From Chitinophaga pinensis (lineage in GTDB: Bacteria > Bacteroidota > Bacteroidia > Flavobacteriales_D > Crocinitomicaceae), in NCBI GenBank assembly GCA_945870115.1, contig CAMBRH010000120.1:1-9855 (forward strand): a stretch of DNA of 9,855 nucleotides, written 5' to 3'. Under the pieces are notes generated by a model. The model did no database searches. It was not told where the DNA came from and was given only the letters and a program-made list of their open reading frames with translations. Positions 1 through 4,818 of the stretch are shown one piece after another (position 1 is the stretch's first letter; every line of letters begins with the position of its first letter). Both the position numbers and the translations under genes were made by a program.

Positions 1-1
1 T

Positions 2-373
2 GATATTGACGAATTACAATATGTGATTAACTTCGATATTCCAAATATTCCTGAAACTTACGTACATAGAATTGGAAGAACAGGAAGAGCTGGAAGTAAT
101 GGTACATCTTATTCTTTCTGCGATTTAGATGAAAAACCATTTTTGAAAGACATCCAAAAATTAATTGATAAGTCAATTCCTGTAATTGAAGATCAACCTT
201 TTGCGATTGATTCTTCGATGCCAGTGCAAAAAGCAAATACACCTAAAAAAGCGCAAGAACACAAAGCAAATTCTCAAAACAGATCGAATAATGCAAGTCG
301 TCCAACTACAAAAAATAATAATAGTAGAAAATGGTCGAATAGCAAACCAAAAGCGAATGTAAGAAAAGATTAA
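2..373 (+). CDS. DEAD-box ATP-dependent RNA helicase, C-terminal fragment (5' end outside window)
   Basis: This is the tail of a superfamily 2 RNA helicase of the RhlE/CsdA/DbpA type, a cytoplasmic enzyme that uses ATP to remodel RNA, for example in ribosome assembly or mRNA decay. The reading frame is open from base 2, so the window cuts the gene; the GTG at base 23 is an internal valine codon, not a start. Seen directly: the end of the RecA-like helicase C domain (GIDIDEL-like region, then VINFDIPNIPETYVHR) and motif VI, HRIGRTGRAG, whose arginines contact ATP and RNA in this family. After about residue 70 of the fragment comes a low-complexity basic tail rich in Lys, Asn, Ser and Arg, typical of accessory RNA-binding extensions in this family. 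Which paralogue it is cannot be told without the missing N-terminal part. A strong terminator follows 21 bp after the stop. Confidence 0.93.
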   Translation, partial: DIDELQYVINFDIPNIPETYVHRIGRTGRAGSNGTSYSFCDLDEKPFLKDIQKLIDKSIPVIEDQPFAIDSSMPVQKANTPKKAQEHKANSQNRSNNASRPTTKNNNSRKWSNSKPKANVRKD

Positions 374-394
374 TAATTATTTACGTAAAATACT

Positions 395-428
395 AAATGC
401 GTTTCGAGACTTCGGAACGCATTTTTTT
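395..428 (+). terminator. Intrinsic terminator of the DEAD-box helicase gene
   Basis: A 13-bp stem (395-407 with 412-424, one G-U pair, 4-nt loop) runs directly into seven T residues at 422-428. It begins 21 bp after the helicase stop codon and points in the same direction, so it should end that transcript. On the opposite strand there is no comparable U-tract, so I do not expect it to stop leftward transcription from abiEii efficiently. Confidence 0.9.
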
Positions 429-429
429 G

Positions 430-663
430 TTAAATTTATTGAATTACCCAGATACTTCCCGAACTAAATTGATTTATACTTTTAAAATGATTTTTATTAA
501 TACGTTATGACGCCATAGGTGTCATATATTTATAACGACGGATGAAGTCCGTCGTAAAAACTAAAAATTAAGTCGTTTTTGGAGTGTATTTTTGTTTGAA
601 AACCATGCCAAAAACCACTAAAATTAGTAATTCGGGAAACAATGGGTAATTCAATAAATTTAA
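430..663. repeat. 234-bp non-coding block with 21-bp terminal inverted repeats and three internal hairpins (MITE-like or structured element)
   Basis: No convincing ORF lies here. The ends are perfect inverted repeats of 21 bp (430-450 and 643-663). After a small internal loop the pairing resumes for 8 bp (456-463 with 631-638), then 4 bp (464-467 with 624-627), giving about 33 pairs in a closing stem. Inside are three further hairpins: 506-514 with 518-526 (one G-U), 535-542 with 548-555 (perfect, 5-nt loop), and 575-582 with 608-615 (perfect, long loop). Both ends carry TTAA (430-433 and 660-663), which could be part of the repeat or a target duplication; being palindromic it cannot decide this. 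The right end contains the stop codon of abiEii. A miniature inverted-repeat transposable element is the simplest reading; a structured RNA is the alternative. Confidence 0.6.
506..555. repeat. Pair of adjacent short hairpins inside the 430-663 block
   Basis: Two hairpins lie 8 bases apart. The first (506-526) has nine pairs with a 3-nt loop and one G-U on the + strand. The second (535-555) has eight perfect pairs around a TGAAG loop. Neither is followed by a real T-run, so neither looks like a terminator. They resemble REP-type palindromes, but one window cannot show whether they recur in the genome. Confidence 0.55.
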
Positions 664-1520
664 TTGATTTCCTTGAACTTCATTTTCTCAATTAAATCTT
701 TAAAATAATTTGGACTCCAAATATCGAGTACTTTATCGTCTTTGATAAAGCGAACAACATCTTCTTTTATATTTTTAAAAGAAATATTCTCAATTTTAGT
801 TTGTAAAAGTTCGATGATTTGTTGCTTATTTATTGTTTCTTCTTGCCAATCATTCGTTTCTTTTGCGCGGTGTAAAAAATGTTCAACATCTAAAGGAATT
901 CCTTTTTTGATATACCATTCTAAATCGTACCAATCTCGACCTTTAACTCGAGTTTTCCATTTTCTGAATAAAAGCGCATGCATTTTTCCTGCAAATAAAC
1001 TTGGTTGAGAAAAACATTTGACATAAAACGAAAATGGTCGAATAAGTAATTTTTCTTCTGTTTCAAATTTTAATGGCGGCTGTCGATCTACTTCAATTTT
1101 TATTTTAATTGTTTTGTTCGATTTAATTCCAGCTTGTTTTACGATTTCTTCTAAAACCAATTCTTTCCAGATAGTTTCAGATTTCAAAAATGCTGATTCA
1201 ATTGCTGATTTTATTTTTTTATCTTTTTCATTGATACTCACTTTTAATCCCAAAGATTCAAATTCTGATAAAATAGCAGAAAAATAAGGTTCCAAGGAAA
1301 AATCTGGATTCACTTCAAGTAAAGAGAAATCCAGATCTTCTGAAAAGCGGTCTAACTTATAAAATATTCTCAATGCTGTACCACCATAAAATGCTGCTTT
1401 AGTAAAAAAATCTGTTCTAGATAATCCGGCCAAAGCTATTTCCTGCATAATTTCTCGAAACGCAGCTAAGGTTTCTTCTTCATTTTTTGGTTCATATTCA
1501 GCAATCCAATCTTTTATCAT
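660..1520 (-). CDS. abiEii: AbiEii-type nucleotidyltransferase toxin (type IV toxin-antitoxin / abortive infection)
   Basis: 286 aa, the usual length for AbiEii/DUF1814 proteins. The family belongs to the nucleotidyltransferase (DNA polymerase beta-like) fold; characterised members modify tRNA or other targets and arrest growth during phage infection. Seen here: the hallmark GGTALR (residues 46-51) followed by RFSEDLDF (58-65), with Asp62 and Asp64 as the likely metal ligands; a second acidic strand ending in IEVD (Asp145); then LFAGKMHALLFR with Lys179 and KGRDWYDL (193-200), the conserved C-terminal motifs. All key residues appear intact, so the enzyme is probably active. The start at 1520 is the only sensible ATG; no strong ribosome binding site is visible. 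It lies downstream of the AbiEi gene in the canonical order, but 122 bp away instead of the more usual close coupling. Its stop codon falls within the right terminal repeat of the 430-663 block. Confidence 0.92.
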   Translation of the reverse strand: MIKDWIAEYEPKNEEETLAAFREIMQEIALAGLSRTDFFTKAAFYGGTALRIFYKLDRFSEDLDFSLLEVNPDFSLEPYFSAILSEFESLGLKVSINEKDKKIKSAIESAFLKSETIWKELVLEEIVKQAGIKSNKTIKIKIEVDRQPPLKFETEEKLLIRPFSFYVKCFSQPSLFAGKMHALLFRKWKTRVKGRDWYDLEWYIKKGIPLDVEHFLHRAKETNDWQEETINKQQIIELLQTKIENISFKNIKEDVVRFIKDDKVLDIWSPNYFKDLIEKMKFKEIN

Positions 1521-1574
1521 ACCATTTTAACTTTTATTTTTCAATGTAAATTTTAGGGTATAATACTCGTCGTA

Positions 1575-1632
1575 GCTTTGCTTACTGGAATAATCCGGAT
1601 AATTATTGGGGTTGTTCCAGTAAATTCAAAGC
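1575..1632 (-). promoter_or_regulatory. Long hairpin between abiEi and abiEii
   Basis: A perfect 9-bp inverted repeat (1582-1590 with 1615-1623) continues inward for six more pairs including two G-U pairs on the + strand, leaving a loop of about 12 nt. Outside it another perfect 6-bp repeat (1575-1580 with 1627-1632) can extend the stem. In transcript direction it starts 10 nt after the AbiEi stop codon. No U-tract follows on the minus strand, so a classical terminator is unlikely. An RNA-stability or processing element that sets the antitoxin-to-toxin ratio, or a relic of an inserted palindrome, would fit. Confidence 0.55.
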
Positions 1633-1642
1633 AAAAACGGTA

Positions 1643-2281
1643 TCATAATGCATTAAGTGTTTTAACGAGCATTTCTAAACTACTTTTTTTCGGAGCGTCC
1701 TCAATCCAAGAATTTATTTTTGCTATATCTAAAGTTAATAAATTTTCTTCATCTATGCGCAAATCTTCTACTAAAAAATCGCGTGTTTGACGAATACTTC
1801 TTAAAAACACTCCGGATGTTAAAATTATTTTATCACATAGTGCTTTTTCTCTGCAGGCAATTATTGCTGTTTGTTGTTCTGTTAATCTTACACTCTCCAA
1901 GCCAAATGAATAATATGGAGTTGCAAGATACTGAAAACTAAATCTACCCAAAGGTGTTGAATATGTTTTTGTAGTTTTTGTGGTAACAGAACTAATTTCA
2001 TAGACTCTTTCTGGAATTAATCCCCAATAATGCAAAGCCGATTCTAAAGAAACATAACTTGGACCTCGCAAATGATTGGCAACTAAAAATAAATCAGGTG
2101 CTGGCAGATCTGTTTCTGGACCAGGAGCATACAAACCTCTGCGGAGAGAAATTAATTCGCCGTTTCTTACAAGTTCACTTATTTTATCATTCGGGCGGCT
2201 GTAATCACTAAGCACATCACTCACCATTTGATGTGTTATTGGTGCTTGTACGTATTCTTTTACCCTTCTACGAAATTGCAT
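1643..2281 (-). CDS. abiEi: AbiEi-type antitoxin / transcriptional autorepressor (type IV toxin-antitoxin)
   Basis: From the start I prefer this is 212 aa. The frame also offers an ATG at 2329 (228 aa), but the extra 16 codons would run through a promoter-like sequence and a palindrome, and the protein from 2281 begins MQFRRRVKEYV, which reads like the normal family N-terminus. Residues 1-55 form a winged helix-turn-helix (ISELVRNGELISLRRGLY), the DNA-binding part of AbiEi proteins. The rest carries typical signatures: PSYVSLESALHYWGLIPE (75-92), TPLGRFSF (109-116), EKALCDKI (145-152) and a C-terminal EDAPKKSSLEMLVKTL. Family knowledge: AbiEi represses its own operon and counteracts AbiEii by a non-contact (type IV) mechanism. 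The AbiEii gene follows after a hairpin-containing gap. The identification is secure; the start is inferred. Confidence 0.9.
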   Translation of the reverse strand: MQFRRRVKEYVQAPITHQMVSDVLSDYSRPNDKISELVRNGELISLRRGLYAPGPETDLPAPDLFLVANHLRGPSYVSLESALHYWGLIPERVYEISSVTTKTTKTYSTPLGRFSFQYLATPYYSFGLESVRLTEQQTAIIACREKALCDKIILTSGVFLRSIRQTRDFLVEDLRIDEENLLTLDIAKINSWIEDAPKKSSLEMLVKTLNAL

Positions 2282-2318
2282 TGTGTAATTATTTGACACA
2301 AAGATCGGTATATTTCCG
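2281..2318. promoter_or_regulatory. Candidate AbiEi operator palindromes
   Basis: Two inverted repeats overlap the putative promoter. One is TTGTGT/ACACAA (2281-2286 and 2296-2301) with a 9-nt centre, covering the start codon and the -7 box. The other is CGG/CCG (2306-2308 and 2316-2318) with a 7-nt centre, between the promoter elements. AbiEi family members are known to bind inverted repeats in their own promoters, so these are reasonable operator candidates. This is inference from position and symmetry. Confidence 0.45.
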
Positions 2319-2330
2319 TTTATATGCAAA
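2299..2330 (-). promoter_or_regulatory. Candidate abiEi promoter (Bacteroidetes type)
   Basis: Reading the minus strand, a near-consensus -7 element GATCTTTG (2299-2306; consensus TAnnTTTG) is preceded by TTTG at 2327-2330 with a 20-bp spacer, slightly longer than usual. It would start transcription around 2290, a few bases before the ATG at 2281, and this is the main reason for rejecting the upstream ATG at 2329. Confidence 0.5.
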
Positions 2331-2333
2331 TAT

Positions 2334-2388
2334 TTTTACAATTATTTCAGAATTTATGTAAAATTTTTAATGGATAATTGTAAAATTT
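2334..2388. promoter_or_regulatory. AT-rich 12-bp inverted repeat and 10-bp direct repeat upstream of abiEi
   Basis: A perfect 12-bp inverted repeat (2334-2345 with 2374-2385) encloses 28 nt. The same stretch carries a 10-bp direct repeat, TGTAAAATTT, at 2357-2366 and 2379-2388, spaced 22 bp or about two helical turns. Position between the stop of the upstream gene and the abiEi promoter suits a regulator-binding region or a weak transcript end. No U-tract follows the stem, and AT-rich DNA makes chance repeats more likely. Confidence 0.4.
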
Positions 2389-2418
2389 CCGATTTTACTA
2401 TTAAAATTATACATATTT

Positions 2419-3105
2419 TTAAAAGTAAGCTTCGTAGCCATGTCCATTTTTCCCATAAAAAATTAACCATCTTGCAAGTGAGTAAATTATATGAAGTTGA
2501 CTTTCTAATCCATCTTCTTCAATTGAATCATCAAGTTCATCAGGAGGTAATCTTTGTGTTTTTAAATACAGTAAACCATGTTTTTCTGCAATCTCATCTG
2601 CAACACTCATTAGGCGATTTCCATAATCTAATGTTTCCATAGCATCTTTGGTTTCCCAAGCTTCATATATCAAATCTTCTTCGATTAATCCTTCACAGTC
2701 TAATAAAAATTGACCTCTAAAAACATTTTCATCTTCTTGAATTGAAATATAAACTGGAACCCCATCTAATTCTTTAGCTAATTCAATGACATAATAATCA
2801 TTGTATTGTAGCGAAAATTCAGTAAAATCTGGTTTTACATCGTGTTCATTAAATTTTATTATTAACCAATCATCAGCTTCCTTATCTCTTCCAACTTTAG
2901 GTGCTCTTATTGTTTCATAAGATTTAATTTCAATAAGATAAAGTTCAGCCCAAAGTTCTTCTTTTGAAGGTTTTTTGCCTTTTACTAGTTTATTAAAAAA
3001 ACTTTGCTTTTCAAATTGATTTTTCTTCAATAAATCGAAAATCTCGTAGAATCTTTTTTCACAACCTACTTTAGGTTTTGATAAGGGAAGCATATCTAAT
3101 CCCAT
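2419..3105 (-). CDS. Hypothetical protein, acidic, 228 aa
   Basis: I do not recognise this family. It is a soluble protein without a signal peptide or membrane segment. The N-terminus (MGLDMLPLSKPKVGCEKRFYEIFDLLKK, summarised as residues 1-28) looks like a conserved cap, followed by a Lys-rich stretch (40-48), an alpha/beta-like middle with ELDGVPVYISI (112-122) and an acidic C-terminal segment with PPDELDDSIEEDG (187-199). The tail is rich in aromatic residues. It has no visible catalytic motif. The gene upstream (3125-3871) ends only 19 bp before its start, so the two are probably co-transcribed. A small acidic soluble protein beside AbiE genes could be an immunity or defence-related protein, but that is a guess from context only. 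The reading frame is intact and has no competing ORF of similar length. Confidence 0.8.
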   Translation of the reverse strand: MGLDMLPLSKPKVGCEKRFYEIFDLLKKNQFEKQSFFNKLVKGKKPSKEELWAELYLIEIKSYETIRAPKVGRDKEADDWLIIKFNEHDVKPDFTEFSLQYNDYYVIELAKELDGVPVYISIQEDENVFRGQFLLDCEGLIEEDLIYEAWETKDAMETLDYGNRLMSVADEIAEKHGLLYLKTQRLPPDELDDSIEEDGLESQLHIIYSLARWLIFYGKNGHGYEAYF

Positions 3106-3124
3106 AATTTGTCTCGTTTTAAAA

Positions 3125-3871
3125 TTAAATATTAATCTCTGGAATTAAATTATTATCATTTTGATATTTTATCATAGATTCTATTATTTCATCGTATTTT
3201 AAATATCTCTCCAAAGCATCGGGATGTCCAAAGTCAACAACTTTTTTAAATTGTAAAAACAATAGATTTTTAAAAAACTCAAATTTTTCATTACAAAACA
3301 GTCTGATTAAAAACAAAAATTCAAAAATCCAGTCAAATTGATTAAAAATTAGATCATCAAAATTATCTAAACATGTAAAATCATGAATTGAAATTAATCC
3401 ATCAACTAATACTCCAAATTCAAACTTCAAATAGATATCTTTTAATGTTTTAAAATCATTAATTACTTGATTTGAAGTATATAATAAAGCATTTTTTAAT
3501 TTCTCATATTCTTCATCAAAATTATCTCTTTCTTTTGAAAACAAATATTCCGATGGAAACCCATATTTTTCAGTATTATAATATAGAGTATAATCATACT
3601 TATACTTATTTTCATTTCCAGCTCTAAAAGGAAGATACCAGTCGTGCATAATCTTGAATTGTTTACCAATATTTGGATAAACCGCAATTGCCAATTCTCT
3701 TGATTCAGAAATGTAACTTTGCCATATTTCAAATGAAATTAAATCAAAATGATTATCAGATATTTTAATTATTCCTTTTTCAGAAGCAATCCATTTATAA
3801 TCAATAAATTCTTTAGTGCTTAATAAATCTTCTTTGATTTTTTGTTTAAGTAATGCTGTGTTCATATTCAT
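3125..3871 (-). CDS. Hypothetical protein, 248 aa, rich in aromatic residues
   Basis: Not recognised. No signal peptide is seen. The composition is dominated by Phe, Tyr, Leu, Ile, Lys, Asp, Glu and Asn, with aromatic clusters such as NKYKYDYTLYYNTEKYGFP (88-106) and WIFEFLFLIRLFCNEKFEFF (181-200). The latter is hydrophobic but interrupted by charges, so it is more likely an amphipathic core helix than a membrane span. The middle (112-145) is a charged helical stretch. The start at 3871 begins Met-Asn-Met, so translation could instead begin at 3865. It appears to be the first gene of a two-gene unit with 2419-3105 and has its own promoter-like sequence just upstream. The codon use is very AT-rich. 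Function unknown; an accessory, possibly defence or immunity role is only suggested by the neighbouring AbiE pair. Confidence 0.8.
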   Translation of the reverse strand: MNMNTALLKQKIKEDLLSTKEFIDYKWIASEKGIIKISDNHFDLISFEIWQSYISESRELAIAVYPNIGKQFKIMHDWYLPFRAGNENKYKYDYTLYYNTEKYGFPSEYLFSKERDNFDEEYEKLKNALLYTSNQVINDFKTLKDIYLKFEFGVLVDGLISIHDFTCLDNFDDLIFNQFDWIFEFLFLIRLFCNEKFEFFKNLLFLQFKKVVDFGHPDALERYLKYDEIIESMIKYQNDNNLIPEINI

Positions 3872-3898
3872 ATCATCTGAGAATCATTAACTTTTCTA

Positions 3899-3906
3899 CA
3901 AATATA
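3899..3906 (-). promoter_or_regulatory. Candidate -7 promoter element for the 3871-2419 gene pair
   Basis: The minus strand reads TATATTTG, a full match to the Bacteroidetes -7 consensus TAnnTTTG, about 27 bp upstream of the ATG at 3871. A TTTG formed by the end of the rpmA terminator U-tract lies 21 bp further upstream, longer than the usual spacer, so the -33 part is uncertain. Confidence 0.45.
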
Positions 3907-3928
3907 TAATAATCCTAATCTTTATCAC

Positions 3929-3963
3929 AAAAAAAACGGCTCATAAATGAATATGAACCGTTT
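3929..3963 (-). terminator. Intrinsic terminator of the rplU-rpmA operon
   Basis: On the minus strand an 11-bp stem (3953-3963 with 3934-3944) containing one G-U pair encloses an 8-nt loop and is followed by a run of eight T residues (3929-3936 on the other strand, overlapping the stem base). The mismatch present on the + strand is a wobble pair on the minus strand, which confirms the direction. It starts 23 bp after the rpmA stop codon. Confidence 0.9.
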
Positions 3964-3985
3964 CCTGATAAAATTATTTGTTGTT

Positions 3986-4258
3986 TTATGCTTCTGCTGC
4001 AGCTTCGAAAGCTACTACAGAAACAAAAGAACGATTGTCTTTTTTCTTACGGAATTCTACTAATCCATCAGTTAAAGCAAATAATGTGTGATCTTTTCCA
4101 ATACCTACATTAACGCCTGGGTGATGTTTTGTACCACGTTGACGAACGATAATGTTTCCAGCTATTGCAGCTTGACCACCAAAAATTTTAACGCCTAAAC
4201 GTTTACTTTCTGATTCACGACCATTTTTCGAACTACCTGCTCCTTTTTTATGTGCCAT
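3986..4258 (-). CDS. rpmA: 50S ribosomal protein L27
   Basis: 90 aa, a normal L27 length. L27 sits at the peptidyl-transferase centre of the large ribosomal subunit, its N-terminal tail reaching toward the tRNA ends. The sequence starts MAHKKGAGSSKNGRESESKRLGVK and has the signature HPGVNVGIGKDHTLF (46-60). The mature-type N-terminus (Ala2, His3) is encoded directly, without the extra leader removed by the Prp protease in Firmicutes. The C-terminal tail after residue 80 is Ala/Glu-rich (FEAAAEA), a variable part of the family. It lies 41 bp downstream of rplU in the standard rplU-rpmA order and is followed by a strong terminator, so the two genes form a complete transcription unit. Confidence 0.98.
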   Translation of the reverse strand: MAHKKGAGSSKNGRESESKRLGVKIFGGQAAIAGNIIVRQRGTKHHPGVNVGIGKDHTLFALTDGLVEFRKKKDNRSFVSVVAFEAAAEA

Positions 4259-4299
4259 TTTGTTTATTTTATTCTTACCAAAAGTAAGAAAGTTTAAAA

Positions 4300-4611
4300 T
4301 TAAGCTTTAATGCCTGTAATTGTTATTGTTGTAAAAGATTGACGGTGACCGTTTTTCTTTCTATAACCTTTTCTTCTTTTCTTTCTGAAGATAATAACTT
4401 TATCTCCTTTAACGTGCTCAATTACTTCTGCAGTAACTTTTGCTCCTTCTATAGCTGGGGCGCCAAGTGTGATTTTTCCCTCGTTATCTACTAAAAGCAC
4501 TTTGTCAAATTCTACTTTTTGACCTGCTTCAGCATCTAAACGGTGAACAAAAACCTTTTGGTCTTTTTGCACTTTAAACTGCTGCCCTGCTATCTCTACA
4601 ATTGCGTACAT
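4300..4611 (-). CDS. rplU: 50S ribosomal protein L21
   Basis: 103 aa, full family length. L21 binds 23S rRNA early in large-subunit assembly and contacts L20. It opens with MYAIVEIAGQQFKV, the typical start, and ends with the signature KKRRKGYRKKNGHRQ (77-91), the basic stretch that binds rRNA, followed by the TITITGI C-terminal strand. It is the first gene of the rplU-rpmA operon. A strong Bacteroidetes-type promoter lies upstream, leaving a leader of roughly 40 nt. I see no clear conserved structured leader in that short space, so autogenous control cannot be argued from the sequence. Confidence 0.98.
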   Translation of the reverse strand: MYAIVEIAGQQFKVQKDQKVFVHRLDAEAGQKVEFDKVLLVDNEGKITLGAPAIEGAKVTAEVIEHVKGDKVIIFRKKRRKGYRKKNGHRQSFTTITITGIKA

Positions 4612-4660
4612 ATAGCTTTATTTAAAATTGTTTTGACTTATTCTATTATAAATCGAGGGG

Positions 4661-4690
4661 CAAAGATAAACAAAATTATTTACTTTCAAA
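4661..4690 (-). promoter_or_regulatory. rplU-rpmA promoter (Bacteroidetes -33/-7 type)
   Basis: The minus strand shows TTTG (4687-4690), an 18-bp spacer and TATCTTTG (4661-4668), a full match to the Bacteroidetes -7 consensus TAnnTTTG at good spacing. Transcription would begin near 4655, about 40 nt before the rplU ATG. It is the clearest promoter in the window. Confidence 0.8.
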
Positions 4691-4728
4691 GATTTTTTTT
4701 AGTTTTTAATGTTTTATTTTAGACTTGT

Positions 4729-4794
4729 AATGAAGGGCTATAAATTTAGATGCGATGAATCGCATTTTTACATTGAACCCAACAATTCTTCATT
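4729..4794. repeat. Small hairpin within a weak outer inverted repeat, puuD-rplU intergenic region
   Basis: A 6-bp perfect stem (4750-4755 with 4760-4765) with TGAA loop is followed by five T residues on the + strand. It is surrounded by a weak 7-bp inverted repeat (4729-4735 with 4788-4794). There is no + strand gene upstream for it to terminate. As a minus-strand structure downstream of puuD it lacks a U-tract. Its stem-loop centre contains GATGAA, as does the hairpin at 535-555. Confidence 0.35.
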
Positions 4795-4818
4795 TTACAT
4801 TTTTTATTCTTAATTTTT

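Noticed and set aside
23..373. GTG at 23 as start of a small basic protein
   Set aside because: The frame is open to the window edge and the residues before it (GIDIDELQY-like) continue the helicase domain, so it is an internal codon of a truncated gene.
742..1008. Open frame of 88 codons on the + strand
   Set aside because: It lies wholly opposite the conserved part of abiEii and has no recognisable protein features.
1578..1941. Two short + strand open frames over the abiEi 3' half and the intergenic hairpin
   Set aside because: They are antisense to a well-conserved family protein, one is built largely across the hairpin, and neither resembles a protein; I do not treat the gap as a third gene.
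2370..2642. 90-codon + strand frame opposite the 2419-3105 gene
   Set aside because: It is rich in His, Phe and Leu as expected for an antisense shadow, and the minus-strand frame is longer and has better composition.
3986..4258. Possible Prp-cleaved N-terminal extension on L27
   Set aside because: The protein starts directly with MAHKKG, so there is no extension to cleave.
4750..4770. Hairpin with T-run as an intrinsic terminator
   Set aside because: The T-run is on the + strand and there is no + strand gene upstream; on the minus strand, where puuD ends, the stem has no U-tract.
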